A DNA stretch of 24,875 bases from Deinococcus sp. (GTDB taxonomy: Bacteria > Deinococcota > Deinococci > Deinococcales > Deinococcaceae): positions 7,037 to 31,911 of the forward strand of contig NZ_JAGLBB010000039.1 of NCBI RefSeq assembly GCF_018260555.1, read 5' to 3'. The notes under the pieces were generated by a model that was given only the letters and a program-made list of their open reading frames with translations, was not told where the DNA came from and made no database searches. A program made the translations under genes and the position numbers. Shown one piece after another: positions 13,273 to 19,865 of this stretch. The stretch's first letter is position 1. Each line of letters starts with the position of its first letter.

Positions 13273-14700
13273 TCAGGGTTGCGTGCGGAACGGATCGAGG
13301 GACAGGATGGGCGCGCGTTGCAGGGACTGCACGCCCAGTTGCAGCAGCGGATCGAAACCCAGCGTGAGCTGCCGGGTTTCGTTCTCGCCCTGCGCGCGCA
13401 GCTGGTCGGGCGTGACGCGCTGCGGGTAGGGCGTCCCGTCAGGTTTGGCGTAGTGGAGGATGGTGAGTTGCACAGCGCCCTCGCCCACCCGGAAGACGCG
13501 GGTGGCAGTGTTGCCCACGCCGGCCGTGGCCTCACCGATGATGGGGCCGCGCGCAGCGTACTGGACCTCGTACGCAAAGAATTCGCTGCATGAGGCGCTG
13601 CCCTCATCGACCAGGACGGCCAGCGGGCCGGTCCACAGGCGGGCGCCGCGCACCCCCCCGGCCAGCCGACCGTCTTCCAGGCGGGTGCCGCGGCTGACAA
13701 CGGTACGGGCGTTCCCGTCGGCGCTGCGGGCCACGCGGGTCAGGCTGGGCACGAAGGCGCTGACAGCGCTGTCGCACTCGCTGAGGCTGCCGCCGGGGTT
13801 GCCGCGCAGGTCCACGATCAGGCCGGTCGCGCCACGCTTCTGCGCCTGCCCCACGAGGTCGTGCACGCGCTGCGCGACGCGGTTCGCGGACAGGAAGGTG
13901 GGAATGCGGAGCACGGCCACCTCGCCCTGCTGGCTGGGTTGCGCGGGGGTGCCGGTGCCCGTGGGCAGCGCGGGAATGCTGGCCGTACCGTCTGCGGGCA
14001 CGAAGCTCAGGCGCGGCAGGTCCAGGGTGCTGCTTTCACGGGCGGTCAGGTTGAAGGTCAGAGGCTGTCCCTGTCGCAGGACGCCCAGCGTGATGGGGCT
14101 GCCCTTCTCGCGGGCGCTGCGCAGGTCCTCGTAGCGGTAGGGCCTGCCGTTCAGGGTCTGCATGGAGTCCCCGCGTTTAAGGCCAGCCTCTGCGGCGGCG
14201 CTGCCGGGCACGACCTCGGTCACCACTCGGTTCTGGCCGTCCAGAGGGGCGAGTTTCACGCCGAATTGCAGGCGGTTGCCGCCAGTGGCGCTGGCCATGA
14301 ACTCGCGGTAGTCCTCGGGCGTCTGGAAGAAGCTGTGCTCGTCGCCCAGCGCGGTCAGTTCGGCTTCCAGGACCGGGTACGCGCGGGCTTCCTCGCAGGT
14401 GCCGGGGCTGGGCGCGCAGACGTTGTTCAGGCGCTGCTGGTACTCGCGGGTCAGGGCGGCGCGGTCCACGGTGGACAGCCCCCCGTACTGCGTGCCGATC
14501 AGGTCGTTCACGCTGGTGAACACGGCCTGCGCGGGCGACAGGCCGCTCTGCGCCCCGGCCACGGGGAAGGCAGCCAGACTGCCCAGCAGCGCGGTGAGAA
14601 CTGCGGCGCGCGCGGCGCGCAGCAACGGCAGACAGGACCGGGCCGGGCGGTCACGGCGCGGAAGCGAGCGGCGCAGAACTGGATTCATGGCTGCGCTCAT
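13273..14700 (-). CDS. Secreted S41 (C-terminal-processing-type) peptidase with PDZ domain
   Basis: A 475-aa exported serine peptidase-like protein. An arginine-rich N-terminus and the hydrophobic stretch AAVLTALLGSLAAFPVAGAQ form a signal peptide, with likely cleavage after AGA. A helical segment with a CAPSPGTCEE cysteine pair follows, then a PDZ domain (VVTEVVPGSAAAEAGLKRGD) and the S41 core (ATGLIVDLRGNPGGSLSE, LAVLVDEGSASCSEFFAYEV). The nucleophile is S370. Twenty-five residues later, where Tsp/CtpA enzymes have their catalytic lysine, there is valine (GVGN). Either another residue helps or the activity differs. ATG 14700 and ATG 14688 are both possible starts and neither has a strong ribosome-binding site. 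A TTGACA -35 box lies upstream. Confidence 0.88.
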   Translation of the reverse strand: MSAAMNPVLRRSLPRRDRPARSCLPLLRAARAAVLTALLGSLAAFPVAGAQSGLSPAQAVFTSVNDLIGTQYGGLSTVDRAALTREYQQRLNNVCAPSPGTCEEARAYPVLEAELTALGDEHSFFQTPEDYREFMASATGGNRLQFGVKLAPLDGQNRVVTEVVPGSAAAEAGLKRGDSMQTLNGRPYRYEDLRSAREKGSPITLGVLRQGQPLTFNLTARESSTLDLPRLSFVPADGTASIPALPTGTGTPAQPSQQGEVAVLRIPTFLSANRVAQRVHDLVGQAQKRGATGLIVDLRGNPGGSLSECDSAVSAFVPSLTRVARSADGNARTVVSRGTRLEDGRLAGGVRGARLWTGPLAVLVDEGSASCSEFFAYEVQYAARGPIIGEATAGVGNTATRVFRVGEGAVQLTILHYAKPDGTPYPQRVTPDQLRAQGENETRQLTLGFDPLLQLGVQSLQRAPILSLDPFRTQP

Positions 14701-14719
14701 TCTGCTCGGAACAGATGGG

Positions 14720-14748
14720 AATTTGGTGGGCCAGGATTGCAATGTCAA
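14720..14748 (-). promoter_or_regulatory. Possible promoter of the S41 peptidase gene
   Basis: On the minus strand a consensus -35, TTGACA (complement of 14743-14748), is followed after 17 nt by CAAATT. The -10 part is weak. It shows that translation cannot sensibly start at 14748. Confidence 0.4.
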
Positions 14749-14833
14749 TTACAGGATTGACCGACTGACACGCGCTTCAGCCGCCCAAGGCCACAGACTG
14801 CCCAGGCGGGGGGCGGGGAGCATGCAAAGGCGG

Positions 14834-14878
14834 TCAGGCCACGGGGAATCAGGCCACAGGGAATCAGGCCACGGGGGA
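14834..14878 (-). repeat. Three tandem 15-bp units, each with a stop codon, at the end of the M20 peptidase gene
   Basis: TCAGGCCACGGGGAA is repeated at 14834, 14849 and 14864 with one or two changes per unit. On the coding (minus) strand each unit ends in GTGGCCTGA, so the real stop is followed in frame by two more copies of the last codons and the stop. Confidence 0.75.
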
Positions 14879-15949
14879 CCGCTGGTACAGCTCCACCAGT
14901 CGCCGCAGGAACTTCAGTCCCGGCGCGAAACTGGCTGCCTGCACCCACTCGTCCGTGCGGTGCGCGTTCCCGCCCCGGTACACGCCCACCGCCACCGACG
15001 GCAGGCCGTGCGGCACGGCGGCGTTGGCGTCGGTACTGCTGGACGCCAGGCGCAGGTCCACGCGCAGCTCGCGCGCCGCCTCGCGCACCAGCGGCAGCAG
15101 CGCCCCGCTCTGGAGGTCCCCGCCGGGCCGGTCGCCCACCCGTTCCAGGCGCAGTTTCACGCCCACCTCGCGCGCGGCGGCGTGCAGGGCGGCCACGGCC
15201 CGCGTGTCCAGTTCTGCCAGCACGCCGGAGTCCAGTGAGCGCAGGTCCAGCAGCAGCCCGGCAGTGCCTGCAATGGAGTTCACGCTGGTCCCGCCGGACG
15301 CCACGCCCACGTTCAGGGTCGTGCGGGGCGTGGCGGGCAGGTGCAGGGCGTACAGGGCGCTGATGGCGCGGCCCAGCGCGTGCAGGGTGCTGGGCGCCTG
15401 ATCGCCCCACGAGTGCCCGCCCGGCCCGACGAACTCGGCGCGGTAGCGGCGCACGCCCACGCCGCGCGTGACCGCGATCCCCAGGTACCCGTCCACGGCA
15501 ATGAACGCGCCCAGGTGCGCGCGGTGCCGGGCGATCAGGTGCTTGGCGCCGCGCAGGTCCCCCAGGCCTTCCTCGCCCACGTTCGCGGCCACCCACAGCG
15601 GGCGGCGCAGCGGAGCGCCGCCGCCGCGCAGGTCGCGCAGCAGGGCGGTCACGACGGCCAGACTGGCGCTGTTGTCACCCACGCCCGGGCCGGTCAGCCG
15701 GGTGGCGTCCTCGCGGACCGTCACGTCGGTCCCGGCGTCGAACACGGTGTCCAGGTGCGCGGCCAGCAGTAGCGCGGGGCGGCCCTCGGTGCCGGGCGGG
15801 GTGATGCGGGTCAGGACGTTGCCCACCTCATCGCGTTCGGTCACGTACCCCAGCCCGGTCCACAGCTCGGAGATCAGGTCCGCACGGGCTTCCTCATGAA
15901 AGGTCGGGGCGGGCGTCTGAGCGATCCGGGTGAGGTACGAAAGAGGCAT
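14864..15949 (-). CDS. M20/M25/M40-family metallopeptidase
   Basis: A 361-aa cytosolic di-zinc hydrolase, aminopeptidase- or deacylase-like. The metal-binding motifs occur in order: LLAAHLDTVFD (H, D), GPGVGDNSASLAVV (bridging D), ANVGEEGLGDLRGAKHL (catalytic and metal glutamates), FIAVDGYLG (D), and GNAHRTDEWV near the C-terminus (H). The lid or dimerisation domain lies between about 165 and 275, with VGPGGHSWGDQAPSTLHAL carrying its conserved histidine. The pattern is closest to PepT/ArgE-like peptidases; the substrate is not readable. ATG 15949 is preferred over longer starts because the domain begins just after it and TAGAAT lies 8 nt upstream. The stop codon lies in the third unit of a 15-bp tandem repeat. 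Confidence 0.88.
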   Translation of the reverse strand: MPLSYLTRIAQTPAPTFHEEARADLISELWTGLGYVTERDEVGNVLTRITPPGTEGRPALLLAAHLDTVFDAGTDVTVREDATRLTGPGVGDNSASLAVVTALLRDLRGGGAPLRRPLWVAANVGEEGLGDLRGAKHLIARHRAHLGAFIAVDGYLGIAVTRGVGVRRYRAEFVGPGGHSWGDQAPSTLHALGRAISALYALHLPATPRTTLNVGVASGGTSVNSIAGTAGLLLDLRSLDSGVLAELDTRAVAALHAAAREVGVKLRLERVGDRPGGDLQSGALLPLVREAARELRVDLRLASSSTDANAAVPHGLPSVAVGVYRGGNAHRTDEWVQAASFAPGLKFLRRLVELYQRSPVA

Positions 15950-15957
15950 TGCGCGGC

Positions 15958-15963
15958 ATTCTA
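15958..15963 (-). promoter_or_regulatory. -10 box of the M20 peptidase gene
   Basis: TAGAAT on the minus strand ends 8 nt before ATG 15949, with no ribosome-binding site between them. Confidence 0.4.
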
Positions 15964-16015
15964 GAGCAGGTGCCGGAACGACTGTCCCGGTCTGGAGCCT
16001 GCGCACAAGCCAGCG

Positions 16016-16048
16016 GGGCGGGGCACCCCAGTTCAGGGTGCCCCGCCC
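16016..16048. terminator. Strong GC hairpin between the EF-hand gene and the M20 gene
   Basis: GGGCGGGGCACCC (16016-16028) and GGGTGCCCCGCCC (16036-16048) form a perfect 13-bp stem with a 7-nt loop. It could end transcripts from the EF-hand gene before the M20 promoter, but no T run follows on either strand. The rest of 15964-16219 shows nothing that I can name. Confidence 0.5.
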
Positions 16049-16219
16049 ACCGCATCGGTCACAGGCCGGTATTCAGGATGAGCCTCACGCGGATTCCGGC
16101 TGCTGCGCTGACCACTCTCCAGAATGTCGGGTTGCCAACTCTGCGCCCCGAACCCGCCCTATTCTTCCCGACTCTGATCGCGGGATTAGCCTACGCAACC
16201 CCTCTCAGCGGACTCTGGA

Positions 16220-16645
16220 TCAGCGGCGCAGCATGCGGCTGCCGATCATGCCGGCCAGGCCGACCAGTCCGGCTTTCACCATGGGGTTGCTGAGCAGGCC
16301 GCCGGGCGCGAAGGCCTCTTCCAGCGGGCTGCGGCCGTCCTGGGCGGGAGCCTGCGCGGTCTTGGTGTACGCGTCGATCAGGTCGTCGTCGTCGCCGGGA
16401 CGGACCTGCTGGACGGGGTTGGCGGGGCTGCGCACGATGGCCTCGCCCATCTGCTGTTTCTGTTCGGGGGTCATGCCGCCCACGTACTCTTTCAAGATTG
16501 CCTGCCGCTCCTCGGGGCTGGCGGTCTGCAGGTAGTCCTGAATGTAGGCCGCCGCCTCCTGGGGGGTCACGACGCCGTCGCCGTTGGTGTCGCGGGGATC
16601 GAGTTTCGCCATCTGTTCGTGCCGGTCTTTCTGCTGGAAGAACAT
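16220..16645 (-). CDS. Small EF-hand protein with hydrophobic C-terminus
   Basis: 141 aa. Residues 19-30 (DTNGDGVVTPQE) are a complete 12-residue EF-hand loop with ligands D19, N21, D23, T27 and E30, so calcium binding is plausible. Helical segments follow (AAAYIQDYLQTASPEERQAI, MTPEQKQQMGEAIVR), then an acidic patch (DDDD). The C-terminus (NPMVKAGLVGLAGMIGSRML) is hydrophobic and glycine-rich, ending in two arginines, and could insert into or lie on a membrane. There is no signal peptide and no second EF-hand. AGGAGGT (complement of 16653-16659) is 7 nt before the ATG, a strong translation signal. The gene is divergent from the chelatase-like gene across 238 bp. The family and partner are unknown. 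Confidence 0.75.
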   Translation of the reverse strand: MFFQQKDRHEQMAKLDPRDTNGDGVVTPQEAAAYIQDYLQTASPEERQAILKEYVGGMTPEQKQQMGEAIVRSPANPVQQVRPGDDDDLIDAYTKTAQAPAQDGRSPLEEAFAPGGLLSNPMVKAGLVGLAGMIGSRMLRR

Positions 16646-16869
16646 AGTGTCTACCTCCTGGAGGGTTCCGGGTGCCCGGGTGGGCTGCGCCCGTCATGAA
16701 CTGTCTCGCGGCCTTACGCTACGCAGTTGGGGACGGGGGGCGCTAGGGGGAAAATCTTCAGGAACCGGTGTACTCAGTCTCACGCAACGCCGGGGCTGCT
16801 TGGCGGAGCAGGCGGGTTCGGCGGGGCGGGACCGCATGCTCCGGGACAATTCCGGGCGCGGGTGGGCGC

Positions 16870-16875
16870 TACAGT
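16870..16875 (+). promoter_or_regulatory. -10 box of the chelatase-like gene
   Basis: TACAGT ends 8 nt before ATG 16884, so the transcript would have almost no leader. The remainder of the divergent region 16646-16869 shows no other clear signal. Confidence 0.4.
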
Positions 16876-16883
16876 CGGTGGGT

Positions 16884-18299
16884 ATGCGTTCCCTGGTGCT
16901 TATTGGTCATGGATCTCACCTGAACGGTGAGTCGGCGGTCGCGGTGTACCGGTATGCGGAGCTGATCCGCCAGCGTGGGCTGTTCGACGAGGTCATCGAA
17001 GGGTACTGGAAGGAGGAACCGTCGCTGCGGCAGGTGCTGAAGACAACCGCCAGCACGGACGTGACGGTTATTCCGATGTTCATCAGCGAGGGGTACTTCA
17101 CGGAAACCGTGATTCCGCGCGAGATGGGCCTGGGGCACGAGGGACCGGTGCCGCCCGAGGGCGTGGCCCGCGTGATCGGCGGCCGGACCGTGCGCTACAC
17201 GCTGCCGTACGGCGTGCACCCCAGCATGACGGACGTGATCCTGGAACGCGCGCGCGAGGTGCTGCCCGACGCCAGCCCCCACGACACGGCGCTGATCGTG
17301 CTGGGGCACGGCACGACCCGCAACGAGAACAGCAACAAGGTGGTGTACCAGAACGCCGACCGCATCCGTGAGTCCGGGCAGTTCGCCGAGGTGCACGCCC
17401 TGTTCCTGGATGAGGACCCCAAGGTGGGCACGTGGCCCGAGACGGTGCGGTCGCCGCGCGTGGTGGTCGTGCCGTTCTTCGCCAGTGAAGGCTGGCACAC
17501 CCTGGAAACCATTCCCGAGGACATGGGCCTGAGCGGCACCGTCACGGACTTCCCCGAGAACCCGCACGGGCATCAGCAGGTGTTCTACGCCAAGCCGGTG
17601 GGAACGCACGCAGCGGTCGCGGACGTGATCTTGCACCTGGCGGAGGAAGCCAGTGGCGCGGGCGGGCAGGGCGGCGACACCGAACGCGGGCACGAGGAGG
17701 CGTGGCAGGCGTTCCTGAGGGGCGCGCGCGCGGGCCTGCGGATCGGTGAGGCGCTGGTCACGCCGGAACTGGGCGTGTTCGAGCTGCGCCACGCGCTCGA
17801 CGAGGGCCGCCCCGGCGCGGACCTGATCACGCTCGTCACGCCCGAGGGCGTGCGGGACCAGGTGCGTTTCACGGACGGCGGCGAGCACCGGCCCGTGCAT
17901 ACGCTGCGCAACCTGCCGCGCGGCTGGCGGGCCGTGCTGAGCGAGGCGGACCTGCGCCGCGCCATGCACTACCTGTACCCGGCGGTGATCGAGGAAACGT
18001 ACGCGCACAGCTGCCACGCGCTGCGGCCCACGCCCTGGGCGACCACGGCGCGGCGGCAGACGGGGATCTACGCCAAGGTGCAGAAAGCCACGCCGGAACA
18101 GGTGGAGCACGTGGCTCAGGACATCTGCACGGGGTGCCTGCGCACGCGCCTGTGGGCCGGAGAGCGCCTGACGCACTCGTTCCTGGACGGCGTGCCCGGC
18201 GGCATTCCCTGCGCGGAGGCCTGCACCTTCATCGTGGCCGAGGTACGCGAGGAAGTCAGTGGAAAACGCGGCGGCGGCGGGCACTCGCACAGCCACTGA
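16884..18299 (+). CDS. CbiX-like chelatase protein with iron-sulfur C-terminal domain (DR2241-like)
   Basis: 471 aa with two tandem chelatase-type domains. The first starts LVLIGHGSHLNGES (H9), the second LIVLGHGTTRNENSNK (H142), as in CbiX/SirB enzymes that insert cobalt or iron into sirohydrochlorin. After about residue 265 come extra domains as in D. radiodurans DR2241, whose structure showed a chelatase-like fold plus new domains. Cysteines C377 (AHSCHAL), C415 and C418 (DICTGCLR), C443 and C447 (IPCAEACTF) would bind an iron-sulfur cluster. The tail GGGGHSHSH could bind metal. The real substrate of this family is not settled. Longer upstream starts exist but lack the leaderless-type promoter. 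The TGA stop is the left target copy of repeat element D. No other cobalamin or siroheme genes are nearby. Confidence 0.88.
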   Translation: MRSLVLIGHGSHLNGESAVAVYRYAELIRQRGLFDEVIEGYWKEEPSLRQVLKTTASTDVTVIPMFISEGYFTETVIPREMGLGHEGPVPPEGVARVIGGRTVRYTLPYGVHPSMTDVILERAREVLPDASPHDTALIVLGHGTTRNENSNKVVYQNADRIRESGQFAEVHALFLDEDPKVGTWPETVRSPRVVVVPFFASEGWHTLETIPEDMGLSGTVTDFPENPHGHQQVFYAKPVGTHAAVADVILHLAEEASGAGGQGGDTERGHEEAWQAFLRGARAGLRIGEALVTPELGVFELRHALDEGRPGADLITLVTPEGVRDQVRFTDGGEHRPVHTLRNLPRGWRAVLSEADLRRAMHYLYPAVIEETYAHSCHALRPTPWATTARRQTGIYAKVQKATPEQVEHVAQDICTGCLRTRLWAGERLTHSFLDGVPGGIPCAEACTFIVAEVREEVSGKRGGGGHSHSH

Positions 18300-18434
18300 T
18301 ACGGACGGCCGCTCCACTGCGCCACAGTCGAAAAATCGCCGCCTGCGGCTCCATTCCGCGAAGGGGCGTATCTTGTTCCCACTCGCATCCGCTCGGATTG
18401 ATCCGGGACTGCACCGAATTGATCGGAATCGGTA
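18300..18434 (+). mobile_element. MITE-like repeat element, copy D (long form)
   Basis: 135 bp from TACGGACGG to CGGAATCGGTA, flanked by TGA at 18297-18299 and 18435-18437. It shares the internal 35-bp stretch with copy C. The terminal hairpin reads GATTGATCCGG / CCGAATTGATC, with some mismatches. The left TGA is the stop codon of the chelatase-like gene. It fills the first third of the 357-bp gap before the purine leader ORF. Confidence 0.8.
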
Positions 18435-18471
18435 TGAAACAGGGCCGGGGCGGGTTCGTCCAAGTCCCCTG

Positions 18472-18504
18472 AACACCCCCGGCGTTCCGGCGCGCGGGGG
18501 TGTT
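18472..18504 (+). terminator. Hairpin between the chelatase-like gene and the purine operon
   Basis: AACACCCCC (18472-18480) and GGGGGTGTT (18496-18504) form a perfect 9-bp stem with a 15-nt loop, followed by TACGC. It lacks a long T run. It would separate the upstream gene from the purine promoter. Confidence 0.5.
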
Positions 18505-18766
18505 ACGCTGTCAGCCGGTGATCAGCCCTCCCGAGTGGAGGGCGGGTTGCACTTCCATTTTCTTCCACCCGCGTCCTGTGAGACGCCCCGCCCCGGCCGC
18601 GCGCCGTAAAACATGGGCGGTAAGTCCGTCCGAGAGACGGCGATGGAGGCTCCTACATGTTCAGCACCGCGACATTCCAGCGTCGCCCCGACCAGCCTCG
18701 GGGGACGCTTTTCCTACATTCCGGGGACAAGCCCGCCCGGGCCGCCCCCACCCCCCTGGAGGGCAC
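18504..18766 (+). promoter_or_regulatory. Promoter and structured leader of the purine operon
   Basis: TACGCT at 18504-18509 is a possible -10 box. The roughly 250-nt leader that follows can form CCCTCC-CGAGT-GGAGGG (about 18528-18544) and CCGTC-CGAGA-GACGG (about 18626-18640), and contains a 37-codon ORF that overlaps the purC start. Such a long structured leader before a purine operon suggests regulation by an RNA switch or by translation. I cannot match it to a known riboswitch by eye. Confidence 0.4.
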
Positions 18767-18770
18767 ATGA
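18657..18770 (+). CDS. Leader ORF overlapping the purC start codon
   Basis: ATG 18657 has GGAGG 7 nt upstream, an ideal ribosome-binding site. It opens 37 codons (MFSTATFQRRPDQPRGTLF, then LHSGDKPARAAPTPLEGT) ending in TGA at 18768-18770. That stop overlaps the purC ATG as ATGA, the classic arrangement for translational coupling. The peptide is rich in arginine and proline and matches nothing that I know. It could be a coupling or attenuation leader for purC. Chance is the alternative, but the good ribosome-binding site and the exact overlap argue against it. The GGAGG can also pair with CTCC just downstream (GGAGGCTCC). Confidence 0.5.
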   Translation: MFSTATFQRRPDQPRGTLFLHSGDKPARAAPTPLEGT

Positions 18771-19489
18771 CCGCAAGCCGAGGCGAACTGAAGTACGAGG
18801 GGAAGGCCAAACGCGTGTACGCCACCGCGAACCCCGCCGAGTACATCGTGGAGTACAAGGACGACGCGACCGCCTTCAACGGCGTGAAGAAAGCGCAGAT
18901 CATGGGCAAGGGCGCCATCAACAACGCGATCACCGCGCACCTGTTCCCGCAACTGGAGGCGGCCGGGGTGCCCACGCACTTCCTGGAACTGCTCTCCACG
19001 ACCGAGCAGCGCGTGCGGGCCGTGACGATCATCCCGGTCGAGGTCATCGTGCGTAACGTGGCCGCCGGGTCGTTCAGCAAACGCCTGGGCATCGAGGAGG
19101 GCACGTCCCTGTCCCGCCCGGTCGTGGAGTACTGCTACAAGAGTGACGCGCTGGGCGACCCGCTGATTAACACGGACACGGCCGTCGCGCTCGGCTGGGC
19201 CACCCCCGAGCAACTGAAGCGCATCCGCGAGCTGGCGCTGAACGTGCAGGCGTTCCTGGTGCCGTACTTCGCGGCGCGCGGCGTTCGCCTGATCGACTTC
19301 AAGCTGGAATTCGGCACGCTCGCGGACGGCACGGTCGTCCTGGCCGACGAGATCAGCCCCGACACCTGCCGCTTCTGGGACGCCACCACCAATGAGAAGA
19401 TGGACAAGGACCGCTTCCGCCGCGACCTGGGCGGCGTGGAAGACGCCTACCAGGAAATGCTCCGGCGCGTGACCGCGCCTGCCAGTTGA
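18767..19489 (+). CDS. purC: Phosphoribosylaminoimidazole-succinocarboxamide synthase PurC
   Basis: SAICAR synthetase, the ATP-dependent step joining aspartate to CAIR in de novo purine synthesis. Landmarks are KYEGKAKRVY (ATP-binding start), KDDATAFNGVKK, VIVRNVAAGSFSKRLGIEEG, LIDFKLEFG and LADEISPDTCRFWD, all in the expected order over 240 aa, the usual length for the bacterial short form. The ATG at 18767 follows GGAGGG closely and overlaps the stop of the leader ORF; frames open further upstream run through the leader and are not used. It is the first enzyme gene of the purine cluster, and a heptamer-repeat hairpin separates it from purS by 100 bp. Confidence 0.97.
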   Translation: MTASRGELKYEGKAKRVYATANPAEYIVEYKDDATAFNGVKKAQIMGKGAINNAITAHLFPQLEAAGVPTHFLELLSTTEQRVRAVTIIPVEVIVRNVAAGSFSKRLGIEEGTSLSRPVVEYCYKSDALGDPLINTDTAVALGWATPEQLKRIRELALNVQAFLVPYFAARGVRLIDFKLEFGTLADGTVVLADEISPDTCRFWDATTNEKMDKDRFRRDLGGVEDAYQEMLRRVTAPAS

Positions 19490-19497
19490 CCGTTGAA

Positions 19498-19563
19498 GGT
19501 TGATGGATCGCAACGCCGATCCGTTCGCCTTTCCTATCAGCCATCAACCATCACCCATCAACC
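19498..19563. repeat. Heptamer-repeat hairpin between purC and purS
   Basis: GGTTGATGG (19498-19506) pairs perfectly with CCATCAACC (19541-19549), and more CCATCAC/CCATCAA units follow to 19563. Inside the loop, GGATC and GATCC around GCAACGCC form a second small stem. It has the same 7-bp unit as the hairpin after mobA. As it sits inside a likely operon, it may act as a partial terminator or processing site. Confidence 0.55.
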
Positions 19564-19589
19564 CTTGACCCCTTTCGAAGGAGCCCCCC

Positions 19590-19865
19590 ATGTCCACCTT
19601 TAAAGCAAAAGTGTTCGTGACCCTCAAGCCCAGCATTCTCGACCCGCAGGGCCGCACCGTCGAGCGGGCGCTCTCGCACCTGGATCACGGGAACGTCAGC
19701 GGCGTGCGCGTCGGGAAGTACATCGAGTTGACCCTCTCGGGCAGCCGCGCCGAGGTCGAAGCGCAACTGAAGGACATCACCGGGAACGTGCTGAGCAACC
19801 CCGTGATGGAAGACGCCCGCTGGGAACTGAGTGAACAACAGGGCGAGGAGCGGGTCGGGGCGTGA
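19590..19865 (+). CDS. purS: Phosphoribosylformylglycinamidine synthase subunit PurS
   Basis: A 91-aa small subunit that bridges PurQ and PurL in the three-part FGAM synthase of purine synthesis. It is recognised by FKAKVFVTLKPSILDPQGRTV, VSGVRVGKYIELTLSG and a C-terminal NVLSNPVMEDARWEL, with the beta-alpha-beta layout of the family. AAGGAG at 19578-19583 lies 6 nt before the ATG. The stop overlaps the purQ GTG by four bases (GTGA), so the two are probably translated in a coupled way, which suits subunits of one complex. Confidence 0.95.
   Translation: MSTFKAKVFVTLKPSILDPQGRTVERALSHLDHGNVSGVRVGKYIELTLSGSRAEVEAQLKDITGNVLSNPVMEDARWELSEQQGEERVGA

Noticed and set aside
5237..18434. Recurring similar peptide strings in several frames (for example around LIRxxxESIRADA)
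   Set aside because: They are translations of the noncoding repeat element copies, not a protein family or CRISPR array.
16869..18476. A 535-codon minus-strand frame opposite the chelatase-like gene
   Set aside because: Shadow of a gene with clear motifs; it also reads through repeat element D and has no start signal.
18620..18656. Resemblance of TCCGAGAGA in the purC leader to ykkC-type (guanidine/PRPP) riboswitch cores
   Set aside because: Only a short motif matches and the other conserved parts are not visible; a covariance search would be needed.
18500..18766. N-terminal extension of purC through the leader
   Set aside because: No homology to PurC, and the true ATG has a ribosome-binding site and starts the conserved domain.
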